Notes under the pieces: generated by a model
Databases searched by the model: none
Told to the model about the DNA's origin: nothing
The model's input: only the letters and a program-made list of their open reading frames with translations
In this document: piece after piece, positions 1-13,103 of the stretch
Layout of the letters: each line of letters opens with the position of its first letter
How positions within the stretch are numbered: position 1 is the first letter of the stretch
Source of the DNA: Amphiduros pacificus
Lineage: Eukaryota; Annelida; Polychaeta; Phyllodocida; Hesionidae
Direction of reading: 5' to 3'
NCBI GenBank assembly: GCA_949316495.1
Contig: OX439005.1
Coordinates: 21,589,704-21,653,703 of the forward strand
Length of the DNA stretch: 64,000 nt
Made by a program: the position numbers and the translations under genes

Positions 1-532
1 CATTTTTCTGGTTGCCTACCTTACTCTGCTATTACAAAGATAAAATCCATAAAAAATGTATATGGTGTTCGACAGTGTTGATATATAAGATATGAATACT
101 TTTATTCACTTTTAAGATGTTGAGATGTTGCATATATACACAAATTTTGAATTCAAGGTCAAGATGTCAAGGTCAAAGGTCACATGACTAAAAAGTATGA
201 CGAGGAACAGCTATGACAAAAGACATTATGACATACCAAGTTTTAATTTCCTCTTATAAGTGGTTGCTAAGGTATGCTCTATCCAAAATTTGTGACCTCA
301 AGGTCATTGCACTAAGGTCAATGGTGACATCACTAAGATTTGAAGGAATCTGAATCTTCACCTCTATATCTACCTCTACATAAAATATGAAACATATATT
401 ACTGGTAGTTTTGGAGAAGATTTTTAAAGAAATGTTGGACAGACAGACAGACATTTTCCCCACTCCTAAAGCTCTGTGACATCAAAGAAGTCAAAAGAGC
501 TAAAAATTAAGACTTATGTGATGATTCCTTAC
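1..532. repeat. Dispersed mollusc-type repeat with clustered AGGTCA half-sites
   Basis: No coding exon is visible here. The stretch should be the last SRP14 intron or lie next to it. It carries several AAGGTCA / TGACCT half-sites (about 150-182 and 290-330) and a short CAGA run near 437-453. The look is that of a dispersed repeat common in molluscan genomes. The assignment rests on pattern memory only, with no copy aligned. Confidence 0.4.
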
Positions 533-3500
533 CAGTTGAAATTTGTTGACATCTTTTTGATGCACCTGAAAGAAATATGGATATAATGAATGAGTAAACC
601 AATATGATTTTCTTATGCATGGCAATAATCATCATAAACATTATAAGTGTTCTGAGACTCAGGAATATTCAGTTCTGTTCATAAGCATGCTATCATTATG
701 ATAATCCGCATCATATGTTTAGCTCTGTCTAGTTTTTTAAAATTTTAAAATTGACTAACATAATTCTTTAATATGTAACTTGAAAATATATTCAATGTAC
801 TAAAACAGATTTGGAGGATTAAAGCTTATCATCGTCATGGTTTAGTAATCATAAACTATAAGTGGTCAAGACTTACCACAGTGGTTATTTTCTTGTTGCC
901 TAATGCTGCCCTTACTAAGCAGTGATATTCTTTGGGATCTGGTACTTTCTTGTCTTTTGGTTTAGGTTTGTTAATGCCATCATCTGTAAATAAAGTAATA
1001 TAGTGATATCTTCTCCTGGGCAAAATTATCCAATAATGATAATTTACATTCATGAACAACCAAAGATAAATAGAATAACACTTTCTCTATAATGACTAAG
1101 AATGTCTGATGAGTCCAGAAAAAATAAACCAAAATGTTAGGCCACAATTTCTTTTCATCTTAGGTTTCACCAGAAGTGTGGAGGAGGGATTATATTGATC
1201 AATATTATGTACAGTCAAACAGGGTTCAGTTGAATGGTCAAACATGGAAACGGCAAACAGGTGCCTGTGCAAAACAGCCTGTCACCATAGGCCAAAATTT
1301 GAATAAAGTCGACTTCAAAATACAGTTCTCACTATTTTCTGTACTTTTCTCCAGAGGTCAAACCATTTAAATTCTACTCTGGCCTCCCCATTCAGAAGGA
1401 AATAATAAAGACTCAAGCCATTTCTCTTAAACCACAAACACTGAAGGTCTTTGGCCAATTTGGAGCTAGACTGTGTTCTGTTTCAATCCTGCAATTAGGA
1501 ATAGATTTGGGTTGTTTACGATACTAATTTGGGGCTTGGCTTTCAGGGTGCGAAGATTAGGGCGTCCGAATATCCGGGAGGAATAAATTTCACTTTGGAC
1601 AGTCAGAATTCTCAAATTAGTTGTACGATGGACATGTTTTGCCTCAATATTTTACGCATCGATAAATATTTGAATCTTTAAAATGTAAATACGATGACTT
1701 AGGGATCCATCATTGCACAATACATTAATATTTCCATGGGAATGAATATGATGTGGCAGCGCTACGATTGTTTTCGCACCAAACATAAGAGCTTTTCAAA
1801 ATGGCAACCTCATGTTGGGTATGCATATATAAGCATTGTTAAACTCACATTTTCTCTGACTTGTGCATAATTTACACTTATGAAATAAATACTGTTGACA
1901 CGTGGTAGAATATTTCTATTTGTCAAAGACTTTAATTTTATTGCCATTGGGGAAGTTTGTACCTGGACAATATGTGCGTTGGTTATTTACTTTTCTGATC
2001 ACTTTGTTATGTCTAAGCTTCAAAGAAAATTATAAGTATAATTTGGACAACAGTAAATTTTATTTGGGCAAGTACATTTTCAAAATCACTTGCTCCATGG
2101 ACAGGCCATTTTCATCACTACTTGAGCACCCTGGCTTTCATGTGGTGACTGTTCAAGGGGTTTCACTTCTATAACTTATGCTTACTCGAAAAAACTATTG
2201 CTGGTGTTTTTGACCATTTTCCTGATGTGTTTGACCATGAGAAAGAATTCTGTCCCCCAAAAGAATAAAGTGGCCCACAAGAAGTTGGTCCTAATAATTC
2301 TGTAATGGATCAAAACTCACAAAATATACTCTGAGATGGCTTATTGACCTGGAATGCCAAACTTAAATTGAAATTTAATTTGAATATGGTTGAAGAGGTT
2401 ACAGTCGAGAGAGCGAATAGGCCGATTGCGGGTCGCCATGCTGCCCCATTGAAAACAACACGCAGAACTGCACAATTACAATCGGAAGTGCACAAAAAAC
2501 TCTAAAATCCAATCATTAAAAAAACAAGATGGAAACCCACAATCGCACTATGGTCGAATAGGTGAACGGTTGAAACAGCCAGTCACCGACAAAATCAATA
2601 ATCATCCTGAATACCAGTGAAATCGGCCCCCAAGTGAAGTCGGCCCTGCCGTGGGTAGGTGAATTCGGCCCCCAATAGAAGCCGGCCCCAGTCACTCTGA
2701 ACCGGCTCAAAACTCATGAAATCTCCTTCGAGAAGGCTATTTGACCCTAAGGGAGTTAACTAACCCTAGGGACTCTTCGTAGCTGTTAATTTTCTTCCGA
2801 TAACTTGATAATCTAGTCACCTACATCTGGGAGCCGACTTCTCCTAGGGACCGACTTCTCTCGGGGGCCGACTTCACTCAGGGGCCGACATCACTTGTTA
2901 CCATCATCTAAATCTATAAGTTTACTCGGCAAAACCTATTGGCATCCCGCCAAGGTTGCACGAAGGGGTGCAGCTGGTACACACCAGCTACTTGTTGCTA
3001 ACCTTTATACTCTGGCAAGGGAGTTCCTGAAGGATGCCGAGCTACCTGATTCCAATTTAGTTAAATGAGGGGGAAGATTGTTCCAGTCAGTTACTGTCCT
3101 TGGAAAATAGCTGTATTTATAAGGGTCACAGCTTGTCGCCATTTCGATATAGCGATTTCCCTGGTTTTTCCGTGTAGGAGCTGATTTCATTTTGACATGT
3201 TCTGGAAGTTTCAAAGCTATTTCACCATGTATAGCCTTATACAATAAAACCATCATCCTGCCTAGAGTTCATTCTGCATATTTTTATGATTGATGACAAT
3301 ACTAACAATGGTTTTGGTCTCGTAATTTTATATATCTGGACGAGTAGGTACAGACCTTCTACTGAAAACGTCCAAAGTGATACTTACATCTTTTCATTGT
3401 GAGGGTCATCGTACCAGATTCCTTAGATTTTTGGAACAGCCGCGTGAGCTCACTGAGGAACTGTGAATGAAAATTTTACCACAAGATCATAGAGTGCATA

Positions 3501-3603
3501 ACACAGATTCGTTGTCATAATGAACAACATCATTACCACAAGTTAACAACACATAAAGTGGAGAAATCTGGATAAAACTTACAGAATCGTTTTCGAGCAA
3601 CAT
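533..3603 (-). CDS. SRP14: SRP14, signal recognition particle 14 kDa subunit (3' end outside window)
   Basis: SRP14 pairs with SRP9 to form the Alu domain of the signal recognition particle, which binds SRP RNA and causes the elongation arrest during targeting to the ER. Coding exons on the minus strand are 3583-3603, 3388-3460, 877-983 and 533-565, with all junctions GT-AG and phases consistent. Exon 1 gives MLLENDS, exon 2 FLSELTRLFQKSKESG and on, exon 3 YDGINKPKPKDKK and on to GNKKITTV, exon 4 VHQKDVNKFQL. These align with vertebrate SRP14 through the FLTELTRLFQK, YDGRTKP, KCLLRA and KKISTVV blocks. About 78 residues are present. The lysine-rich C-terminal exon is not in the window, so the gene is cut by the left edge. 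Intron 2 (984-3387) is full of mobile-element debris. Identity is strong; the exact 5' UTR is unknown. Confidence 0.95.
1690..1830 (-). repeat. Copy of the 8-9 kb dispersed repeat, inverted
   Basis: The stretch around GGATCCATCATTGCACAATA and the following TTTTCGCACCAAACATAAGAG matches, in reverse complement, the block at about 8640-8780 (GATCCCTGG side and GGCGCGAAAAC). It is also similar to 7955-8010. This is a dispersed repeat of unknown class inside SRP14 intron 2. Confidence 0.5.
2530..2910. repeat. GCCGACTTC-rich mobile-element family, copy 1
   Basis: Short iterated motifs (GAAGTCGGCCC and its complement) cover this stretch, followed by GACCCTAAGGGAGTTAAC and an array of GCCGACTTC variants. 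Related sequence recurs inverted at 4190-4347 and at 7240-7380, so this is an interspersed family, probably a non-autonomous DNA element. No transposase is visible. The ends are not defined. Confidence 0.6.
2990..3260 (-). mobile_element. LINE 3' fragment (C-terminal end of reverse-transcriptase ORF)
   Basis: The minus strand encodes an 83-residue piece ending in a typical non-LTR ORF2 tail: LLYKAIHGEIALKLPEHV, then Y-SYFPRTVTDWNNLPPHL, then SFRNSLARV. The motif (F)FPRTV-DWN-LP near the end of ORF2 is characteristic of CR1/L2/Rex-type LINEs. It is a 5'-truncated insertion in SRP14 intron 2. Clade placement is inference. Confidence 0.75.
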
Positions 3604-3850
3604 TTTGGTAGTTATGTCGAACACTGTTTGTAAGAAGATCTGCAATTGGTTACTTAAACCGGAACTAGAAAAAATACCCAATCAAATCTAAGTTGACATT
3701 TAGACCATGGCCTCCCGTTGACCTCACACGACGAATGCGAAGGAAATACTTATTTTTGCGATAAACACATGGCACTTGTCTGAATTTACCGGAGGTTACC
3801 CGGCTTAGAAAGGCGAACGCAAACAAATTTCCAATTTAAAACGCTTTAAA
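3604..3850. promoter_or_regulatory. Divergent SRP14/SAE1 promoter region
   Basis: Only 247 bp separate the SRP14 ATG (minus, 3603) from the SAE1 ATG (plus, 3851). Visible elements are an inverted CCAAT box (ATTGG, 3645-3649), a direct CCAAT box (3678-3682) and an ETS-like CCGGAA (3659-3664). There is no convincing TATA box. This composition is typical of CpG/CCAAT bidirectional promoters of housekeeping genes. Transcription starts cannot be placed from sequence. Confidence 0.7.
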
Positions 3851-6800
3851 ATGCTTGAAAGGGAAGAAGTAAGACATCATGGTCAAGAACAAAATATAAC
3901 AGAGGACGAAGCAGCATTATACGACCGACAGATAAGATTATGGGGACTTGACGCTCAAAGGAGGTGATTAATTGAATTTCACATATCAAAATCAAATTAA
4001 ATTGAAATCAACAAATGAAACACGTCAAGGGCCCTTCAAGTGTTGATTAACGTGTTGCTTCATATGAAACACAACTGGGATAAGAAACAAAATGACAATG
4101 AATTAAAAAAATAAATAAACGACACAAAAAATAAAAGAAATAAAACAAAAATTGAATTAAAACAAAAAAATTAAATTTATAGTCATTGCAAAATTGATGC
4201 CAGTGATGGTAACAAGTGAAGTTGGCCCCAAAGTGAAGTCAGCCCCCGAGAGAAGTCGGCCCCAAGGAGAAGTCGGGGCCCCCAGATTTAGGTGGCTAGA
4301 TTATCAAGTTACCGGAAGGAAATTAACCCCTAAGGGACTAGGCTATCTTAAAGGGGGAGTTCCTAATAATTGGGTTGTACCCCAAACCATGTGTTTTTTT
4401 GTCATAAAATCATTCATTTGGTTGCCAGTAGTCATCTCACAAATTTCAAGTGTATCTTGTAAACGTTGTGATGATCAAATTTCACTTCAAAGTTTGGATC
4501 ATGACATATCTCCGAAGTCAGTCCGGAATTTTATTACCCCCTGTCACGTGGGGTGGTGACGTAGAGAGTGTAACAGTTTGGGAAAACCCCTAGCCCAGCA
4601 TCATGGAGTCGGAGGGAGATTTTACAGATAGTGATTGTTCAACAAGTGTTTCTGACATAATAGAGGTCCAAAGTTTATGTGGATCATCTGAGGATGAAAG
4701 AAGTGGGTCTGAGCCACCTTCAGGTAGCTTTATTGAGCAGGGTAAAGTTCAGGGATGGCAATTTGACCCCCCACAACATACAAGACTCGTAGCCTGCAAA
4801 CTGTGATTGAGAAGAGTCTGACAGTGGGGATGATCTTCAACAAATCAAAATAGTATATGTTATGATAGCAGATAGTATGTTATGACACAACATATCACAC
4901 TGTGCCAATTAACAATTATGAAAACAAAACACGAACCTTGGCCATGCGATTTAACTTATCTTATTTTTCAGTCATTTGTATGGACCACAAAGTATATACT
5001 CAAAGTTTAAAATCTTGAAAAGACTTGCATATCACAAACATGTTCATATAAAATAATAGTTAAAAGAGGTTTTAAAATTATGGACCATTTTCTTTAAATT
5101 TGACAATATTTTGGTAAATGTTTTCCTGGGGACAACACATTGAATCACTGAGGTATCTACATTCACCTCTCATTTCAGCACCCTGACCTCATATGCTAGT
5201 GTTTCTGACACTGCCACTTGATCATGGCATCAGTAGTGGAGACTTGTCTAGAACTTCTTTCCTCTGTTTTGTGGATTGTGAAATGACCTCTGTTCAGCTA
5301 ATCTAATCATCACTAGGTTTGTGATGTGGTCTAATAAGAATTACAGTTCATTTTAGCCTAGGGAACCTCTGGTAGTCATTGTTTCAGGCCCAACTGTTAC
5401 CATATTCTGACTCAAGAACAAAATATTCTCTTCATAGATTACCCTGGTTGTGTTTCAAACCTGCGTATTTTGTGTATTTCAAACTTTTGTTGCCACAATT
5501 TTTGGGGAATTGAAAACATTGATCCCTTGTCAATTACTTTTGTTGCAAATATTTATGACACACAATTCCCCTGACAATGAGAGCAGCTTATTTTGAGTAC
5601 ATGTTGAGGGTCCAGCTTCACCCACCATTGTGAGACCCAGTTTCCCGGGATAAGGAGTTACACCCGTGACGTATAATCTCCGAAGTTTTATTACCCTCCC
5701 GAACCCGACCTTTCTTTCCAGGACAGCCTGCTGCCACAACAAAGATCCACTTTGTAAATAAACAGTTGGCCAGATTAATGTAGGATGTGTGTGATATGAT
5801 ATCTTATTACCATATATTTCATTACATGTTAAAAAAAAATAAGGTTAGATTATTAGGAACTCCCCCTTTAATTTTGTTGATTGGCAGGACTAACCAATTT
5901 CTTTCTGGACTCGTGTATCTACATACTAAATTAATAAAATTTATAACCATGGTTATTCAATATGCTGGGGTCAAAAGTTCATTATCCAGTCAGTCTGACT
6001 TCATTATCATGATTACATTGTAACAAGTTGCAGCTCTTCAGAATGTTACAAATGACATCATCAAGTCAGAACAATGGGGACGTCAACGTCCCTCCCGTCC
6101 GTTACCGGTGGTGGACGTTGCCATCCTTCCCGTCCATTAGGGGTTAATGGTGACTGAGGGTCCCAAGGATTAGTTCATAGCGATCCGCATCAGTCTTTTC
6201 TCACTGCACATGCTGGTCAACAATGTCATGTCAATGGTTGGCACGTGCATGAGGTGATTACGTAACGCAAATATGATGTACTTCAAGAGATGAAACAAGT
6301 TTTTCAGGAATTTCTCATTGTAGAGGATACAGAGCATTATGAATGGTGTGCTTTGGACAGCAGATGCAAAATACAAAGATAAACCAATTCCAGAGAAAAA
6401 TATTCCAAAATATTAAATATATTCCATGTCTTTATCAACTTTCTTGGCTGCAGAAAATTCAGATCAATTTGATCAAAATTCTCATGAGCATGCTAAGTAT
6501 TGTTTGGTGAGTTGAAAATATTTGAATGTTGTGGTTATTGTTTTGATTGATCTCACGTAAAAATATATTGTGACGTCATATAACTCTTTGAGCTACCAAT
6601 TACTTCCGGGCACCAAAGTGATCTGAATTTTTTTGGGAGCCAATGACTGAGTTTGAAACAAATTAAAGTAATTTTTCTGTAAACATTTGGGAATATTATA
6701 ATCACCGAACGCAAGACAATTCATTTTAAAAGCTGGCCAGATACACACTTGGAGGGAAAGCAATCGTTTTCACAGTTTACATCATTTGCTCCAAAGGTCA

Positions 6801-9800
6801 GGAAATGCATACATTTTTGTTACCTCTCTTGATATATCACCATATTTGCGTATGCATCGTTATCCCTGGGGGCCACGGGCCATGGTGCAGTTGGTTAGAG
6901 CACCTGCTTATTAGCACCAGTTCCTCTGTGGTGATCCAAAGGTTGTGGGTTTGAACCCCTGCCGTGCCGAATTTGAACTCATGATACAATTCCCCATATG
7001 AGCTGAGGCCCGTGCCTGAAGGGTTAACCCATTGCCCTTGTAAATCTGTGACCGGGTTGGTTGTTGTGTCAAGGACCTGCGACATGACAATTCAGTGAGG
7101 CAGCACTATATCTGCTACAAGTAGGTCTCATCACGAAATGACTGAAATAATGTTTAAAGTGATGTAAAACCCCAAACAAACAAACAAATCGGTATCCCTG
7201 CACGTGCTGTGAGAGACTGGAAGCTAATGCGGTTCTCTATGAATTAGTTAATCCCCTTAGGGTCAAATAGCCTTCTCGAAGGAGATTTCATTAGTTTTTA
7301 GCTGTTACAAAGTGACCAGGGCCGGCTTCTCTTGGGGGCAGAGTTCACCTACCAAAAGCCGACTTCACTGATGTTTGCTGAAATTATCTTCGTTCATCTT
7401 TCAAAAATGTTTAATTTGGTATATACCGTATTTACTCGTGTATAGGACGACTCGTGTATAAGACGAACCCCCAATATTGAGGTTATTTTGCTTGAAAAAA
7501 AACAATTTCCGAATATAAGACGAGCTGGTTTTTCTCAAGATATCGGCTCTGCAACCTTTCAAGCTTCAGCTGAAGCTTGGCGGCCATTTTAAAAGTGAAA
7601 CGTAAATATGCTTACAATACAAGATCTCAACGGTCTTATATGCGAGTATTTACGGTAAAACGTAAATATGATGTTCATATTTTCGAAATAACGGATATCG
7701 GATGTAGCAGATTGATTTGAATTGCGTTTTAAATGATAAATAAAGGTATAAAAATTATCCAATATTATCATAACTTACGCTTCGCAGGTCGAGATTTTCT
7801 CCACGTCCTCGTCAAGATAAAGCGTTTTCATTACGAACTTTCATATTTTCGAAATAATAGACATCGGACATAGTGGATCGATTTTATTTGCATTTCAAAT
7901 GATAAATAAAGGTATTTACCCAATATTATCACAAATTATGCTTCGCAGGTCGAGAATTTCTCCATGTTTTCGCGCCAAAAACAAGAGCCTCTACCGCCTT
8001 TCAAAATGGCGATCTTGTGTTGCGTAAATCATGTATGCATGTCGTAATTCTATTTCTATTAAAATTAGATTTATTATTTAATTATATCGCACAATTCAAT
8101 TCTGCCTTTGATGTCTTCCCTTTCAGTGGTGTGAAAATTAGTAAAAATTCACTGATACCAATTAGCAGCTTTCACAGTTTTGCATTTCGACATTTTTTCG
8201 TTTTTCTACTACTTTGAGCCGTGTCTTCCCTTTATGACAGAAATGGTATTTACCCAATATTAATACAAAATACGCTTTGCAGATCGAGAACAGAAAAAAA
8301 ACATCCATCCGTTTATAACATGCATTACGCAACATGTGGTCGTAATTTTGAAAAGCATCAAAAGAAATCATAACGTATATCGGACTTAGCGGATCAATTT
8401 TAATTGTGCTTTAAATCATAAATAAAGGTATTTACCCAATATTAATACAAAATACGCTTTGCAGATCGATAACAGAAAAAAACCACCCATCCGTTTATAA
8501 CATGCATTACGTAACATGTGGTCGTAATTTAGAAAAGCATCAAAAGAAAACAACGTATATCGGACGTAGCAGATCGATTTTAATTGCATTTTAAATGATA
8601 AATAAAGGTATTCACCCAATATTATCACAAATTAATCCATCCATTTAACATGCATTATGCAATACGAGGTTGTCATTTTAAAAAGCAGGAGTGACGGGGA
8701 CAAGCTCTTATTTTTGGCGCGAAAACAATTTGAGTCTATCAACTCGCATTGAAATATTAATATATTGCGCAATGATGGATCCCTGGCTTCTCTTCGTGTT
8801 GCCGCACATGGAATTTACCGTGTTCCGCACATCGAATTTACGTTTTACTTTGAAACGATGAAATAACAGATATCGGACATAGCGGGTCAATTTTAATTTG
8901 CGTTTTAAATGATAAATAAAGGTATTTACTTAATATTATCACAATTATGCTTCTCAGGCCGAGAATAACAAAGCGTTTTCATTATTTATCATTTAAAATA
9001 CAATTAAAATCGATCCACACGTGAAAGCATTTCTGTCAACAGGGAAGACACGACTCAAAGCAGTAGAAACAATGACCAAATGCAAAACTGTGAATGCTGA
9101 TAATTGGAATCAGTGAGAACAAAGTCAAAACAAAGCGATAATATTGGGTAAATACCTTTATATATAATTCAAAACGCAATTAAAATTGATCCACTATGTC
9201 CGATATTCGTTATTTCGAAAATATGAATGTTCGTAATGAAAACTTGTAGTGCCGTAATTTTTTGGCGTAAACCCAGGTTGCTTTCGTGTATAAGACGATT
9301 CCCCAAACATTAACTAATCTTTTTTGTACAAAAACCTCATCTTATACACGGTCTTTTACAGTACTTTTTAAAATGAGATGAAAATTATTTACTTGAAAAA
9401 TGATAATTTTTCCAACACACACAACATCACTTCCTTCAGAGGAAATCAAAGATGCCATTTTGTTAGGTACCCTGACATGGATAATCCCTGACCATGTAAT
9501 GGGTATTACTGGGTGTCCCCCAAAATCTAAATCAATCAACCAATCAGTATTGGTTTCAAATTATTCTGATATCTTACATCACATGACATTGTTCAACATG
9601 CCCCCACATGTTTTTGTTGGGGACCTTCACAATTACCATATTCAGAAAAAGATACTGATCACAGAAAAACCTTTATATAGTTCCTTTTTTTGGTAGTCAT
9701 TGTCTGTCTGCAATGAGTGTCAAAATGGAACCATCTGTTTTAACACAAAAAAACCAAAGAAAATGCAGAATTTGCAAAATCACTGATAGGCAGGGTTGCA

Positions 9801-12800
9801 TGGTTTCCGCCACATGGCGGTATATACCGGTATATACCGCGGTATATACCGTCTCAGCAGAAATAGGTTTCCACCACCCAAAGTGGCGGAAACTGTCATA
9901 AACTCCAAAAGTTATTAATTTTCAGTCTGTTTCTCCAGATATGATGAGCATAACATTAGTTTAAACATTTGAAGCAATATACACATACTTTAGACCTATA
10001 TATGTACTGTATTGGGGGTGGGGTGGGAGCATCTCTTGTCTGATGTGGCACTAAAATGAACTGACCATGGCGGCGTAAACTGTCATAAACTCCAAAAGTC
10101 ATTTATTTTCAGTCCTTTTCTCCAGATATGATGAGCATAACACCAGTTTTTACATTTGAAGTAAGATTCATATATTTCTGACATGTAGATATTGCATTCA
10201 AGGGGGAGAGGGCATCTCTTGTCTGATTTTGTTCCAGTAAACTGATGGCAGTGGCATAAACTGTCATAAATTTTAAAAATAATTTATTTATAATCAGTTT
10301 CCCAGGATATAAGTAGCCTAACACCAGGTTTTACATTTGAAGTAAGATGCATATATTTATCACATGTAGATATTGTATTCATGTCACAGTGCAATGATAA
10401 AATGTGTCAGAAACTGATATTGTCATCATACATTGTATGTGCATATGAATCCCTTGATATTCCTGAAAATATTAAAATTAGCTGGCTGCCAAAAACTCTT
10501 TATTTCTTTAGTTCGAAGGTATAATAATTTATTCGCACACATTATACATTATGATATTGATTCTTTTTTTTTTCAAAATTTTATTGGTGCACATTTTAAT
10601 GCCAAATGAAACAAGGTGGAATATATTTTTGACAACATACCTACATCTTCATTTCTCTTTGTAAAACCTCCCCAATAATATTTATGTGAACTTCCAAGAC
10701 TATTTTCTATAAGTTCTAACAGTCCTTATGGGTATGGATTGTGTGCCAGAGGTTTCTGCCACCTGATTCTGTGGTTCTAGACAGGCCTTATGGGTTCAAC
10801 AGGCCTAAAAGGTTTCTGCCAGTTTATACCGCTAAATTGTGTGGGTGTCCAAAACAGTTGCGTGCTTATTTTGAATTTATTTTTACATTTTATATGATCT
10901 TTGTCACTACTTCTTAAAGTAAACACATGACTAACATAAATATGTGAAAATCTGCTGGGGGTAGTAATAGAAGTTATGGATTTATGACATGGGAACAGAG
11001 GTTTCTGACAGTTTCCGCCAGTTTCTGCCGGCGGAAACTGGCGGAAACTGTCAGAAACCTAGTTTCTGACAGTTTCCGCCGGCGGAAACCCAACCCTGCT
11101 GATAGGAATCCGAAACAAAATTGAAAGCATGATTATGCAATAACTTAATATTTACAAAATTTTGCAATCTAAGCCTGAGATTTTCCAATTAGTTAGACTT
11201 TCTCATGCTCATGACAGATGTCTATTGACATGGATTGTTATTATTATGCCACAATGTTTCAGGTCAGTTTGTGATTTTGATTGCTATATTTCTTTTGATG
11301 AATAGGATTTTGTGATGGACAGGAGTTTTCAGTGTCACATAATAACATTACTCTTTTAATGTTGCAGGTTGCGTGGGGCACAGGTTCTGCTTGTAGGAGT
11401 CAGTGGTCTGGGAGCAGAAGTTGCTAAGAATATTATTCTGTCTGGAGTCAAGTCCTGCAAACTGCTTGATCACAGTCTGGTAAGTATGAACGTTTTCTGT
11501 GCATTACTTGATGCTGATGAAGGTTTGGACTGCCGGGGCCTGAGTCATAGCACTGCATGCGGCCCAGTTAGTGGTCTCCAGGTCATCATGGTCATTGCAG
11601 AACTTATGTGGTCTCTACATATCTGTCTGGTGAAGGTTGTTCTGCTGGCGAGGGGATTTGTCTGGTTGCGAAAAGTGTGTTTCCTTGAGGATTTTCCAAG
11701 TTTTGGGAATAAAAAATCTTTTTAGATTGCATACATAGTTTTCCCAAACTCTTTTTGAAAAGTTGCCAACAGATTGACTGTTAACACCCAATCTGAGTGG
11801 GCGGATATTTTTTCCTCATAAAAGACACCCAAAGGATGTACTTAGTTAAATTAAGTTTTTAGCAATGTGTAGCATAGCTTCTGCTGTGATGAGTGGAAAA
11901 CTTTCTGTCATTCTGTCTGTCAACTTTGATCTCTACTGGTCAGAGTTTTCAACAATTAGGTGGAAAGATGTTGTATTTTCAGGGGACCAATGAGAACTAT
12001 CTATTTTTGATTAGGCTCAAATATTTTTCTGTTTTGTTATCATTTTTTCTCAAAAATCTGAGATGTCAAGGGGACTGTCATTTTGAATCACATTACAAAT
12101 ATTAGCCAATGAGTATGGAGATAATAAATTGGGGCCAAATTTAATGTGTAAAATGCATTTTGATTGGCTAGAAATATCTGCTCAAGTCTGCTTTTGAAAA
12201 GGATTAAATGATCAATAATGAAGCGATTATTTTCAAATGTTTAGAATGTTCACAAACATTACAAAAAATCAATGATCAGCATAGATGTTTGACAAGTTGG
12301 GCCATGATTCTTGTCAATAAATGGGGTCCTGCACCCAAAAAGAGTGTTTTTAGTGGAAGCATTTAGTTATTGCTATTCTGCCAAGTCAGTGTGATTTTAA
12401 CCAATCCACAAACTGGAAAGGTTCAACTGGCACTTGTTGTAAAGGGTCCATTTTCCCTAACGATTTTGTGGTGCAATTGTTGAGTGATTAATATCCTACT
12501 GTCACTTATATTATATATTCTAAAGCTTCAATGATTTAACAATATTTTTATTGATTTACCGGTCGTGATTTGTTTAATTATTGGTGTTTGATGTACTGAG
12601 TCAATGGTTAAATTATTTGGGTTAAGGTCTATAATCCACAATGAAACACTGGGACAGACTTATGTTTTTTTGGCTTAAATGTGTTCAAAGTCATGTTATT
12701 TGTTAATTTAGCACAGAAAAAGTAAACTTAACCAGCTAGTCTTAAACTTTTATTATTTAAACTGAACCCGTTTTAACTACCGTTAAAACGGGTTCGACTC

Positions 12801-13069
12801 AGTTATTGCAGCTGGACACCATGTGTGCTGTATGAGAAATACCCCCCACTGACGTCATAGCCTCACTCTCATCCTGGAATCCCCCAGAGCATGCAGAGCC
12901 GAAGGCAGTTACGTAAATATACGAGACCACACGAAGTTCTCTCCCGATGCTTCAAACTGATTGTGGATTATAGACCTTAAAATATTTTCATAATTGTAGG
13001 TGTCACAAGAAGATTTCTGCAACCAATTTCTTGTGGAGAGGACAGATCTGGGGAAAAATGTAAGTGCTT

Positions 13070-13103
<34 letters not shown>

